DNA of 64,000 nt, taken from NCBI GenBank assembly GCA_036346225.1, contig JARFIW010001319.1:454501-518500 (forward strand), written 5' to 3'. Position numbers and translations under genes: made by a program. Shown here one piece after another: positions 1-10,051 of the stretch; within the stretch, counting starts at the first letter, position 1, and every line of letters begins with the position of its first letter. This stretch comes from Platerodrilus igneus (Eukaryota > Arthropoda > Insecta > Coleoptera > Lycidae). A model generated the notes under the pieces. The model saw only the letters and a list, made by a program, of their open reading frames with translations. It was not told the DNA's origin and searched no databases.

Positions 1-700
1 ACAGCAATGTTTAATTAGATCAGTCAAACATGATGCGTTTACTATTAAACAAAAACAAAATTGTTCTTAATCCAAGTGATGATAAAAGAATTCTTAGTAC
101 CTCAACCACTGATACTAGCTATTGCCTATTTTTGTAGTATTGATTACAAAAATTACATACGACAGTTCATTTACATTTCCAATGCTCCACCCGAAGGTAC
201 TACATTGGCCAGGAGGCGAGTTTTTTGTTGCCTAGAAATTTAGAATTTTGCCAAACCCTTGCCGTTCCAGGCAAGGTAGGGATCTTTAACGTGCGTGACA
301 ACACTCACACACGGGACCTCCATTTAACCTCTCATCCGAACGAAGACGTAATTTTTGTGAAAAATGCTCACCTGTCATTTTTCAAGCAGTCGGCCGTGTC
401 GGGATTTGAACCCGGGACCTTGGGATCCGTAGTCTTACGTGTACTACATTGATCCACGGCGACGCCAATAATTACATACGACAGCGAGTACTGTGTTAAA
501 AATTGTTTTCGTTGCAGAAAGTAACATCAACACCCGTCAATATTACTGTATTAGTCGATTAAGGCATGAGTTAATTTTTTACTACGTTTCTTTTTATTCG
601 CTTAGGGCAATGCAGAGAAGAAGTTTGAATTGGCAACATTTTTTTATAATAAAATAAACCTTGATACAAAATCACATTCAGTTTTACTGAAAAGTAAATC
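1..700. repeat. Dispersed repeat, copy 1 (second copy 16081-16415)
   Basis: Positions 1-115 and 485-700 match 16081-16415 closely in the same orientation. The main difference is the SINE insertion described separately. No coding function is visible. The second copy lies inside the nested Polinton-type element, so this stretch is probably internal sequence of the same element family. The neighbouring block (about 915-2952) matches that family in the opposite orientation, so an inversion has occurred between the two blocks. Confidence 0.7.
166..469 (-). mobile_element. tRNA-derived SINE with 15-bp target duplication
   Basis: A 304-bp insertion lies between two perfect copies of AATTACATACGACAG (151-165 and 470-484). 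The related copy at 16081-16415 lacks the insertion. Read on the minus strand, the right-hand end begins with a tRNA-like head: an A-box-like GTGGATCAATGTAGT, then a B-box match GGTTCAAATCC followed by CGACACGG. These are RNA polymerase III internal promoter boxes, and with the target duplication they identify a SINE. The 3' body is of no family I recognise. It is non-autonomous and relies on a LINE for movement. Confidence 0.85.
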
Positions 701-1489
701 GGAGGAGATTGCTAACTATACGGTGTTATAATATTTTTATATATCTGTGTGAATAAACTCATAAAGCGCCAAATGAGCGGTTTGTCTAACTGATTTTTTC
801 ACTTAAAGCGATTGACATTCATTTCAAACAAGTATTTATTAAGGTCATATAAAAGACCAAAAGTTTTATCATATAAATAACGTTGTGTAATTTAAATTTC
901 ATTACGTAGCATTTGTTGAATTTTAAAAAAATTATTTTATCCTCCATCATAAGTTAGTTTTACTACGTGGTATAATTGAGTAGTTTATAGTCAATCCAAA
1001 TGAAGTGCTTGAAAAAAAAAAAAAAAAAATTGTTTACTCCGTGAGCAGATTCACCAATTGCAACGTTAGCATATATTTCAATAGATTTATTTCTAGTTTT
1101 TTTTAAGTTGGAGCATTTCATAAATTTCCTCGTTTATATATTTCTTGCAGATAAACTGAGTTCGCAATTTAATAACTACGACTTGTTATTCTTTAAAAGC
1201 GAGAATGAGAAAATTGGTGCAGTCAGTCTGTCTGTTTGTCTATTTGTCTGTCTGTCTTTGGCAAAATTTTCGACATATCTGTACAATTTGTTAAATGTTG
1301 TAAAATCAGTAAAGAGCTATTGCGTTGATCAATTATAATTGCTTTCAGGGTTGAGAATCCCATTCGTGCTGTCTGAGTTTAATTGTTTTTTTCTGCAGAC
1401 ATCAGCATTAAAGATTTTTTACTGACTACAATAATAATACAGACACAATCTTTTCTATTGTTTTTTATTATTATGAAACCATTCTTTTA

Positions 1490-1615
1490 ATAACAAAGTA
1501 TTTTGTTTTGCAATAGATAGGTTTCCATCTATTTCTTATTCTTTTCTAGACCCTTCACACATACTTTGGCACCGGGTCGGATAATTTGCTTCGGCTAACA
1601 TTGTAAAATTATATT
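1490..1615 (-). pseudogene. Second, internally deleted exonuclease-like fragment
   Basis: Immediately past the end of the 1643-2142 copy there is a shorter scrap of the same gene. It carries the PGEEV-VKGLEKKK-like stretch joined directly to the KQNTLLLKEW-like end. The same truncated duplicate sits downstream of the gene at 13962-14100, so the duplication predates the two element copies. Confidence 0.55.
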
Positions 1616-1642
1616 AAAATAAATAATACAGACACAATCTTT

Positions 1643-2142
1643 CTATTGTTTTTTATTATTATCAAGCCATTCTTTTAATAACAAGGTATTTTGTTTTGCA
1701 TATTGCAGATTATTATTGCTGTGTCTACAACAATGGATGTTATATTTTAAACGGTTGTTGATTTTTAACTCCGATATCTTAGGACAACCTAGTGCAAGCA
1801 TATCAGTTACAACGTTTTGCATTAGATAGGTTTTAATCAATTTCTTCTTTTCTAGACCCTTCACAAATACTTCTTCACCGGGTAGGATAATTTGCTTCAA
1901 ATAAAGCGCTATATATGATAACACCATTCCAGCCGTTGAAGATTCATCCCAAAAAAGACCATGAATATTCTTTGTCACCCAGTCGTTATGTTTTATATGA
2001 TCTTGGCTCAAACAACTGGACTGCATTGGCAGTTTAAAATTTGATGCCAAACAACACCTTTCAACAAGTCCAAAACCGCAATTTCTTTACACACAAACTC
2101 GTTTTTCTTGTATTTAAATCCCTGAATATCAATTATATACAT
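1643..2142 (-). pseudogene. Exonuclease-like (RNase H-fold?) Polinton accessory protein, frameshifted
   Basis: The copy starts at the ATG at 2142 (MYIIDIQGFKYKK...). It shifts frame near 2050, where one base is lost relative to the copies at 13.4 and 23.3 kb, and then runs to 1643 (...LLLKEWLDNNKKQ). The visible motif order is DIQGF...KEIAVLD, then HGL-W, then VFVKGLEKKKLIETYL, then CCRH followed by CAKQN. I read this as a degenerate DEDD-type exonuclease layout (acidic strand 1, final H...D/N helix). That is inference from motif spacing; the Q in DIQ is not the usual E. It lies about 800 bp from the element terminus, as in the other copies. Confidence 0.5.
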
Positions 2143-2379
2143 GTTTGTATGTAAATATATGCAGTAAACTTCGACTAATTAAATTAATATTAGGAGCAAT
2201 CTCCTTATATAGCAGATTACCACCATCTGCGTACTTTGCCAACCCACTTTTCAACCTATCACAAGAGTGAACACATTTTGAATTGAAACCGGCCCATGTG
2301 TATTTGCAGCCTCTAAACATAAATAAAAAACATAAATCAGAATCCACTTTAATTAAACACAATTGACTTGAATGCGATA

Positions 2380-2861
2380 TTTTGCATCTTTATAACTTCT
2401 CGCTAGAAAACCAAATTCAAAACATCTACACACATTTTCTCTGCACTTACATTTTTCAACATACGTGTGTTTTGAAGTATGTATGTTCCATTAAAAGTAA
2501 TATAAAGCCGATCCTAATTCAAAACGTGCCCACAAGTATTTTACATTTGAAAATATATAAGAATTCAGGTTTTCACATTTTACATTAAAAGTATATAACG
2601 CCGATCCTAATTCAAAACGGTGCACGTGTAACTTCTCGCTAGAAAACCGAATTCAAAACAGCTACACACATTTTTCTCTGCACTTACATTTTTCAACATA
2701 CGTGTGTTTTGAAGTATGTTTCATTGAAAGTAATATAAAGCCGATCTTAATTCAAAACGTACCCACAAGTATTTTACATTGAAAGTATATAAGAATTCAT
2801 GTTTTCACAACTATTTTACATTGAAATGTTTTCACAACTATTTTGCATTGAAATTATATAA
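2380..2861. repeat. Subterminal repeat array of element copy A
   Basis: The array holds repeated modules containing GCCGATCCTAATTCAAAACG, TTACATTGAAAGTATATAA and CTCGCTAGAAAACC. It is the mirror image of 12776-13175. Several copies of the 20-base motif occur, all in the same orientation until the terminal palindrome. Confidence 0.75.
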
Positions 2862-2943
2862 GGCCGATCCTAATTCAAAACGGTGCACGTGTATTTTACA
2901 TATGGAAAATACGTCTGAACACGTTTTGAATTAGGACCGGCTC
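2862..2943. repeat. Terminal palindrome of element copy A (asymmetric)
   Basis: The outer arms GGCCGATCCTAATTCAAAACG and its near-complement pair well. The inner arms do not match perfectly: the left reads GGTGCACGTGTATTTTAC and the right AAAATACGTCTGAACACG. The copies at 12631-12710 and 24232-24312 are symmetrical, so this one is mosaic or decayed. Confidence 0.65.
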
Positions 2944-2952
2944 TACCCCACT

Positions 2953-3624
2953 ACTCATACCAAAATGTAAAATGCGGCGTAATTTCAAATAGCTCAAAAG
3001 CGAGATTTAAAATGGACTGTATAATTTAAGGGTGTTTTAACAAGCAAAATAATTAATGTTCTTCAACAACACAAACAAACAAAGCAGCGTTTATTATTAG
3101 TACTCACCTGAATGATGCGGCATAAAGATGAAAGAACGGTGGAACCAATTAACAGCTTGCAGCACAAGTAACAAGGACGGTTCATCAAAGCGGATCATCC
3201 AATTAGCGGCATACGGCACGTGCAAAACTCAACACGGCACATGCACAAAGCGGTTCAGATATACACAGCGGTGTGAACAATTCACAAGACTACACTATAC
3301 TACTCTCTGCGACTGCGGTTTATACGATAGTATTCCAAGCGACTTGTATAAGCGACGATATGCGACTGCAGTTTCTACGACAGTTGTTGAGCGACGAGCT
3401 TCTCTGCGATACTTGAGCGAGGTTCTTGGATATTCCAATCGATAATTGTTGCGTCCGCGCACTAACTGAACCTTCACCAATCACACAGGTTAACGTGCAT
3501 AGATAAACGCATTGGGGAAATTTAAACTAACAAAATTTAATCTACCGCGACGACTTTATAATAACCAACAAGCTCAATGTCATAAACAATTTTAACTATA
3601 AATTATTTACAAGAACGGAACATA
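2953..3624. other. No recognisable gene; GCGAC-rich repeat-like sequence
   Basis: A 105-codon plus-strand ORF (3128-3445) is open here, but its product is unlike any family I know and is rich in R, T, S and Y. The underlying DNA has reiterated GCGACT/GCGACG and TGAGCGACGAG words. A similar GAGCGAC wording appears at 63540-63650 beside Gypsy remains, so this could be LTR or untranslated sequence of a retroelement. That link is weak. Confidence 0.3.
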
Positions 3625-4153
3625 TAATATAAATTTAATAAAAGTGCTTAACAGATTGAGACAATTAAATCTTAAATTAAATCCTACTAATACGATTCAA
3701 ATATTGGCTCCCCAAATTATTTTTAGGGAAATAGTCCATAGGTTAAATTGATGAAATTAAAATTACTATTTGAGCAAAAATAGTGAAAATAGGTTGTAGC
3801 TTGGAATATTGAAACACTGGTAATGTTTTAACCACAAATTTTAGACGTATTTAAAGTACTTTTAAGAAAGGGAAATACATTTTCGACATTAGTATGCATT
3901 GTATAAATGCAAAACTATACTTAAAATACGTCTAAAATTTGTGATTAAAACATTACCAGTATTTCAATAATGCCAAGCTATAACCTATTTTCACTATTTT
4001 TCTTAAAATAGTAATTTTAATTTCCTCAATTTAACCTATGGACTTTTTCCCTAAAAATAATTTGGAGAGCCAATATTTGAATCGCATTTAGTAGGATTTA
4101 ATTTAAGATTTAATTGTCTCAATCTGTTAAGTACTTTTATTAAATTTATATTA
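3625..4153. repeat. Long inverted repeat (hairpin), arms about 232 bp, loop about 62 bp
   Basis: 3625-3856 and 3919-4153 are near-perfect reverse complements. The outer third of each arm encodes the same reverse-transcriptase stretch (LNRLRQLNLKLNPTKC), so part of the RT fragment has been inversely duplicated. The inner part (AATGTTTTAACCACAAATTT and its complement) is not recognisable. Transcription would give a long stem-loop RNA. Confidence 0.85.
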
Positions 4154-4248
4154 GATGTTCTTAAATTTTTCCCAAATAATATTATATCGTTAAGATATAT
4201 GAAACACACATCATAATTTAATCCAGACATTGCAATTAAACGGTTCAA
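4051..4248 (-). pseudogene. Gypsy-type reverse transcriptase fragment
   Basis: The translation carries SGLNYDVCFIYLNDIILFGK and then LRTSNINLIKVLNRLRQLNLKLNPTKC. This is the palm motif of LTR-retrotransposon reverse transcriptases (usual Y-LDD; here YLND, so the first catalytic Asp of the pair is Asn) followed by the conserved thumb-proximal helix. Only about 55 residues of the domain remain. It abuts the DNA polymerase fragment on the same strand and overlaps the hairpin. It is a dead scrap of a retroelement inserted in the Polinton region. Confidence 0.8.
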
Positions 4249-5312
4249 TTATATCATAGGTTTCCAAATCATCACCATAGCACTGGTTATGAATCATCAA
4301 GAGATTAACATGTTTGTTTTTTCTATTATCTGATACGAACAAAGGAACTATTGTAAATTTTTGTTTGTATAGTTTAAGAGTATATACATTAACTAAAATA
4401 TTATTCTGAGATTCAAAATTTATAATTTGGTTTAGAGTCACAGGGAACTGGATACGTTTCAGATTTAATACAGATGAATAATGAGGATATTTAAAGAGCC
4501 TTTGGGGATCATGGGCAACAGGGTAAAGTGCAGATACTATAGACTATGCAAAATAATGCCTTGTCATTATTCCTTACGTTAATACATGCCTGTTTACGTT
4601 GTATTTGAGGTAGCAGCTCGATATACGATTATTCCCGCATGGGGTTATACTTATTTATATTAACACATAAATTATAAATACTTTTCAATGTCCAACCACT
4701 ATCACGTTCCTGAAAGTTTTCTATTTCCATCGTAATTGGTTTTACAACGTTAGTAGCAAACCATATGTTCAGATCTGTATTCTTGAATATTAGCACGTTA
4801 GATGTTGTAAACTATTTATATTCTCGTTTAACTTGGGAACCAGATGTAAGCTCAAACTCTCCGCAGAAGGATGTGTTTACCTTAATAGCTTCATTTTGCT
4901 CGAGTGTAATGTGAATTCTTCTCTTAAAAACACTCTTACAATCTGCTAAAAAGGTATTTACATCTTTATGTTTCAGATTACTAATTACATCAGTATGAAT
5001 ATGTCCTTTGAAAGCAGAAATCGAGTCCTCCCAACCCACTCGATGGTTAGCAGTCTCCTTTTTGTTTTGATACCCTGCTCCTATCTTTTGTGCTACTTTC
5101 AATTGGGTACGCAAGGTTTTAATATTAGCCAATGATGCCAGTAACTACCGTTTTTCACCAACAGACTTTACATGCTTTATAGCATCATGTAATCTACGCA
5201 TTCCAATCGTGCATAATCGTAACCCTTCTTCAACCTGTTCAATGCTATGATGGTGTTGCACCAACCCAAGGAGGGCAGCAATATTTTTTATTAATTCCAA
5301 GAAACGATTCAT
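4211..5312 (-). pseudogene. N-terminal part of Polinton-type DNA polymerase B, broken
   Basis: The ATG at 5312 opens a helical N-terminal region. An in-frame TAG interrupts at 5145-5147, then the frame runs to 4812 with GWEDSISAFKGHI and VNTSFCGEFEL. After frameshifts, ENFQERDSGWTLKSI and VNINKYNP (about 4750-4640) are readable, followed by NNDKA-like and VTLNQIINFESQNNI, VNVYTLK and FVSDNRKNKHVNLL (4441-4260). This order is the N-terminal extension of the protein-primed polymerases of insect Polinton/adintovirus-like elements. The fragment is inverted relative to the exonuclease and palm fragments at 6.0-8.6 kb. At least three disruptions make it a pseudogene. Confidence 0.75.
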
Positions 5313-5454
5313 CTTGGCAGCTCAACGTTATGCAACAAGTAACACACCATCACCTTTTTACACTTAATAAAGACTGTTGTATGTTTTAAAGATAGACTTG
5401 CTTATTACAAGGATGAATTAGAACTGACGCTCCGCTCGATAGCAATGGTTTATA

Positions 5455-6005
5455 TACCTGCGAACGCGCCCGCAGAAATAGTCATAAACCCACTCATCAA
5501 GAAATTGAATGCTGACGTCTGCAGAAAAAGATAAATAAATAAAATAAAATAAACGTAGTCAACATGAAATTTAATGCTGACATGCGCAGAAACAGTAGTA
5601 AACCAAGTCATCAAGAAATTTAATACTGATGTCTGCAAAAATGAATAAACCCAGTCATCAAGAAATTTTATGCGGACGTCCGCAGAAAAATAAATAAACC
5701 CAGGCAGCAAGAAATTTAACGCTGATGTCTGCAAAAATGAATAAACCCAGTCAACAAAAAATTTAATTCTGAGATCCGCAGAAACAGTAATAAACCAAGT
5801 CATCAAGAAATTGAATGCTGGCCTGCAGAAAAATAAATAAATCTAATCAGCAAGAAATTTAATTCTGACATCTGCGGGGAAAAAATAAATAGAATAAAAT
5901 AAACGTAGTCAGCATGAAATTTAATGCTGACATCCACAGAAACAGTAATAAACCCAGTCGTGAAGAAATTTAATGCTGATGTCTGCAAAAATGAATAAAC
6001 CCGTG
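5455..6005. repeat. Minisatellite of about 60-bp units
   Basis: About nine degenerate units, each of the form CA(A/T)GAAATTTAATGCTGA followed by CNTCYGCAGAAA or TGCAAAAATGAATAAACCC. The minus-strand ORFs here (5450-5806, 5803-5988) only reflect the repeat. Single or double units also occur at about 1385-1440, 14125-14165 and 15600-15720. The array sits exactly between the inverted and the forward pieces of the polymerase gene. Confidence 0.85.
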
Positions 6006-6009
6006 TAGT

Positions 6010-7033
6010 GTGGGATATTATGTCAAGTGTGAGTATGATAACTCGCTATCGTTTTATCGGTCATATCGCGGTGAAGACTGCATAAATTGGTTTTCAAAAG
6101 AGCTACGACAGTTTGCAGAGGATGTTGAAACAGTTTTTATGTGTCTGTATGATATAACCCCATTAACATTGCAACAGGAAGATGATTTCGTAGCCGCAAC
6201 GCATTGTTATATCTGTGATAAACCATTTAATGTTGGAGATATAAAGGTTTGTGATCATAATCATTTTATACCAGCTAATAACTATAGAGGTCCAGCACAT
6301 TCGAATTGTAATATACATCATCAAGACTCTTGAACAATTCCCATCATTTTTCAAAACCTAAGTGGTTATGGTTCTCATTTTCTAATTAAAGACATTGCTA
6401 TTAATTTAGAAGGTCATATAGAGGCACTCCCAGTAACTAAAGAAAAGTATTGTCTTTCACTAAATATATTCCTGAAAACTTGGTTAACTTTCAATTTATC
6501 GACGGTTTTCGCTTTATAAGTTCATCTTTAGACACACTAGCTTCATATATAACTGATTATTCGCTGTTAAAAAGCCGATTCTAAACATTTAAACGATGAA
6601 CATTCAGTTATTGACTCGAAAAGGTACCTATCCATATGATTTCATTGATTATTTTGCAAAGTTTAACAATAACTACTTACCTAGCCAGCAGCAATTTTAT
6701 AATACACTAGAAAGTAAGGCAATCTCTAATAAACAGTATGCGCATGCCCAGAAAGTGTGGGGGTCATTTAATATTCAAAACTTGGGTCAATATTCAGATT
6801 TATACCTAGAAACTGATGTATTGTTGTTGGCTAAAGTTTTTGAACAATTCCGTTCAAGTTGTCATTCCACTTACGGACATGACCCTGCCCACTACTGTAC
6901 ACTGCCTTTGTATACTTGGGACGCAATGATGAAGCATTCAGACCAGGAACTTGAGTTATTAACGGAAATTGATCAACTTTTGTTCACTGAGCCGTATCGT
7001 GCGTGTTCATGTTTCCTGTTAACTTTCTCGTGA
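6010..7033 (+). pseudogene. Exonuclease-domain part of Polinton-type DNA polymerase B, broken
   Basis: The first frame holds YDNSLSFYRSYRGEDCINWF, then a Cys/His finger CYICDKPF ... CDHNHF ... NYRGPAHSNCN characteristic of polymerases of this group. An in-frame TGA at 6331-6333 replaces an expected sense codon. The same frame continues with IIFQNLSGYGSHFLIKDI and LPVTKEKY, and then shifts. A third piece (6596-7033) holds LTRKGTYPYDFIDY, LYLETDVLLLAKVFEQFR (Exo III-like Y...D) and TLPLYTWDAMMKHS, ending shortly after EIDQLLFTEP. The protein would provide proofreading. It lacks the palm motifs here and is a pseudogene. Confidence 0.85.
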
Positions 7034-8218
7034 GAATTGGTCATCAGGAAATATGACTGCATCGATATTGAACAAAGGCCAAAATGTGTATGACTAATAC
7101 TAATTAATAATGGACTTGTAAATCAATACATAACGCAACTGTATTAGTTAAGGGCCATTTGCATTGCATTATTTTAAACGACATTTAACTAATTTAGGTT
7201 TTTTATTTTACTCTATGCCTTCGTTAAATTTTAAAAAAAATTATTTTATACCTCCGTCATGAGTTAGTTTTACTACGTGCTATAATTAATCTTACTTCTG
7301 AAGAAGAAATGAGTTGTTTTAAACAAAGTTTTATGGAAAATGCCATGCGTTGCACAAAATCACGATTTGCATATTCCATTTACATGATGGCATGAAACAA
7401 GAAACGCAACATCAGATTAATAGGTTCCATTTTTTAATATTTTCTATGCAATATAGGTTAATTGCAAGATTGTTGAGCTTCTCAAATTTGTTTTTATTTC
7501 TTTTAATACAATTGGAAACGAATGCGATTGTAGCGTAATACTGAATCAAAAAAAAATGTTGATAGCTAGATATCTATAAAGATTTTGTAAAGCAGTAACC
7601 AAGGCTCAAAGAATGCAATATTGATCGTTATCGGTATTTTTGCCGAGAGCATAATTATTTTTTGCTTACATACTGTTTTTTATTCATTGGAATAATTAGA
7701 TAGCTGAATATATAAAATTTTCATTTGCAATTTTTTCAGAAAACGATGCAAATTTGTAATTTTTTTCTAAAGTGTCAGTACTGTTTCAATACTGAAATGA
7801 ATAGAAAAAAAAACAGTATGTAAGCAAAAATAATGGTGCTCTCAGCAACATAATGAATTTGGTTCATTGTCTGAAAACAAATTGCAAATATGCATTTTTT
7901 TATAGTTATAAGCAAGATTTCGAATTTGCTTTATTTTCTCAAAAATTGCAAATGTCCAATTTTATAGCTATTTACCTTAGGTCATGAATCACAAAACGTA
8001 AATAAAGACGATTTTAACAATTGCTTCCAAAAGCAATTCGCTATGCAATTATTTTGCATTATTCTGATACTTGCTTATTAATCTTTTACAGTTGTTGTTT
8101 TTGGTTACATCAGAACATACTTATGTATAAATAATCAATAAATCTCTACAGATATTAATTATAAAGTAATTTAGCTAGTGACCGAAGTTATTAGTGATAT
8201 TTTAAAGTTAACAGTGAA
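7034..8218. other. Non-coding insertion within the polymerase gene
   Basis: The polymerase reading is lost from just after EIDQLLF to just before the palm motif A fragment. The stretch includes a copy of the 915-980 repeat (TTAAATTTTAAAAAAAATTA..., at 7230-7295), the inverted repeat at 7641-7848, and at 7990-8110 a repeat shared with 16815-16905. No gene is visible; the ORF at 7350-7538 has no recognisable features. Confidence 0.6.
7641..7848. repeat. Inverted repeat, arms about 50 bp (MITE-like)
   Basis: The left arm, GCCGAGAGCATAATTATTTT followed by TTGCTTACATACTG, pairs with the right arm, CAGTATGTAAGCAAAAATAA followed by TGGTGCTCTCAGC, across about 105 bp. It is probably a small foldback element. 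No target duplication was found. Confidence 0.6.
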
Positions 8219-8591
8219 GTGTTACACTCGAAGGCATATATAAACAATCATAATCTGCTTAAAAGAGAGTGTTCAACGTTTGTTCCACATTTTGATTCAT
8301 ATTATGCTACAATTACAATTGCATTAAAAGACAGAATATTAATTCTAAATATTTTAATGTATTTTGATGTTAATAATGTATATGGGGCTGCAATGTCTGA
8401 ATATCTTTCATATGGAGAATTTGAATTTTTTTACCTGGCACCAGTCCAGAAATAGTACGTTTGTACGTACTTAATAATGCCGATGATTCTGATGCAGGAT
8501 ATATTTATTTTTTGAATGCGATTTACACTACCCAGTATCTTTACATGAAATTCACAGTGACTTACCTTTGGCGCCTGAACATGTAAAATAA
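8219..8591 (+). pseudogene. Palm motif A fragment of Polinton-type DNA polymerase B
   Basis: MYFDVNNVYGAAMSEYLSYG is the polymerase motif A region (usual D-NNLYG) that binds the metal ion and the incoming nucleotide. After a frameshift, ECDLHYPVSLHEIHSDLPLA and PEHVK follow, ending at the stop at 8589-8591. This region normally follows motif A in the group. Motifs B and C were not found anywhere in the window, so the C-terminal half of the enzyme is missing. It is in the same orientation as 6010-7033. Confidence 0.8.
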
Positions 8592-8673
8592 TAAATAGAC
8601 TGTGATTGCTAAATGATTTATTGTTTTTTTTTCTTTTTTCATAATTTGTAAAGGTACAGTAATAATAAAGTAA

Positions 8674-9888
8674 TTATAATATTCTTATGCTGTTTGAGAG
8701 TGGATTGTATTTGACTATCTTATCATGAAGTATAAGGCAATGACAAGATGTATTTGGCAAAACGTTTCTGCTGGTTTCAAATTCTAATCTACTATCGACA
8801 GTACCATATTTTAACGCTTCGTTTTGTCTAGAACAATCTATGACTACTAATGGCGCAATACTTCGTAAATCTTCAGGATTAAAAAGTGGCTCATTTTCCT
8901 TTTCGCAGTATGATTGCTGAAACTGGGCATACATCTCATATAACAACGCAGTCTGTTTATTCTCGAACTTCAAATTTAAGTTATCGTACGGGAAAATTTC
9001 TGAATTTAAATAGAGTTTCACGTTGGTTAAATAGCAATGATTAAAACGACTGTAGTTGCTCATCTATATATTTTTGCTGTTGGTTTGGAAACCAACAATC
9101 ACAAATCTTGGTTTTTCTAATAGTGTTGTTGTTTTAATGTTCCATGTATGAAGTTGCGCTTCTTGTAGAAGTTGATATTCATGCAACTCCCATCCTCTAA
9201 ACGGAATATGCAAATCCTGATTTTGTGCAACGCATTCTATTAAATTAATTTGTTGAGCAACATCAACGGCTACATGCGGCATTTTCAATAAAACTTTGTT
9301 TAAAACAACTTTTATTCCTTCATCAGGTGTAGGATTAATTATAGCATTAGTATCATAACTAGAACGTAGTAAAACTAACTCATGGCGGAGGTTTAAAATA
9401 ATTTTTTTAAAATCTTCGCATAATCCTAGAACCATTGAAAGGTTTATTGCAACGTTAAAATTTTCATTGGCATCAACAATTTGCGAATCATCCATAGAAA
9501 ACCACCCAGCGTTTTGTAAATGTTTACTTTGATTGATATTATATGAAACATATCCCTTCATTATAGACGTTAATCCAGGATTTCGAACGCGATCTACAAT
9601 GACACCTCCAATCTCATATCTAATTTCATTAAAAAGCAGCAAAACCCCATTATTTACAAACTTTGCTGTCTGAGATGGTGTTCCATCTGTTTTAATTAAT
9701 TTGCCTTCTATGTACAGCATAGTCTTCGATGGTAAGGTGTAAACATCTTGTAGTTGTACAGGGATTCGAATTTCATCATTATTGTTTAAAGATCTGTTAG
9801 CATAAGGCTGATGAGTATGTTTTTCAATAGTAACAATTGCATTGTCGAAGTAAACTTTTTTACGCATGTTCAGTATTTCACTATTCAT
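8674..9888 (-). pseudogene. Major capsid protein (double jelly-roll type), one in-frame stop
   Basis: The frame starts at the ATG at 9888 (MNSEILNMRKKVYFDNAI) and is open for 274 codons to a TAG at 9064-9066. It then continues in the same frame for 129 more codons to 8674, for about 404 codons in all. Landmarks such as NDEIRIPVQLQDVYTLPSK, YIEGKLIK, FNEIRYEIGGVIVDRVRNPG and FRGWELHEYQL match a protein widely seen in insect Polinton/adintovirus-like elements, which I take to be the major capsid protein by family position. The Met codon directly after the stop (9063) means the downstream part might be a separate ORF, but continuity of frame favours a nonsense mutation. It ends a minus-strand capsid cassette. 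Confidence 0.75.
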
Positions 9889-9889
9889 T

Positions 9890-10051
9890 CTACTTTTTTT
9901 TATTAAATAAGTGCAGTCCTAACGATTGTAGAAACTGCCGGTTTTTTGCTGTTAACGGTCTTGAAACAATCAATCGAGTGTCGATTGCTTTGAAATTTCC
10001 AGCATTTATAGCAATTCTTGACATATTGCGTGCATTATACTTAATACCCAT
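9890..10051 (-). CDS. Small conserved-looking ORF between penton and major capsid genes
   Basis: This 53-codon ORF begins MGIKYNARNMSRIAINAGNF and ends just before the major capsid start. Its stop at 9890-9892 is 1 bp from the capsid ATG, and its start overlaps the penton gene end by 11 bp. The tight packing and intact frame suggest a real gene. It is basic, has no membrane segment and has no function I recognise. I believe similar short proteins sit at this place in related insect elements, but that is memory, not a search. Confidence 0.55.
   Translation of the reverse strand: MGIKYNARNMSRIAINAGNFKAIDTRLIVSRPLTAKNRQFLQSLGLHLFNKKK

Larger units (their letters stand above)
915..2952 (-). mobile_element. 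Terminal part of a Polinton-type element, copy A
   Basis: This stretch is, block by block, the reverse complement of 12618-15345 in the nested element: terminal palindrome, subterminal repeats, exonuclease-like gene and the downstream non-coding block. Its terminus points right, near 2952. There GGACCGGC is followed by a degenerate version of the CTTATTTACCTACT end, so the terminal bases have decayed. The body continues to the left and probably off the window. No target duplication could be identified. Confidence 0.7.

Noticed and set aside
5450..5988. Two minus-strand repetitive ORFs (FLQTSALNFL-type)
   Set aside because: They are readings of the roughly 60-bp minisatellite; no start context or domain.
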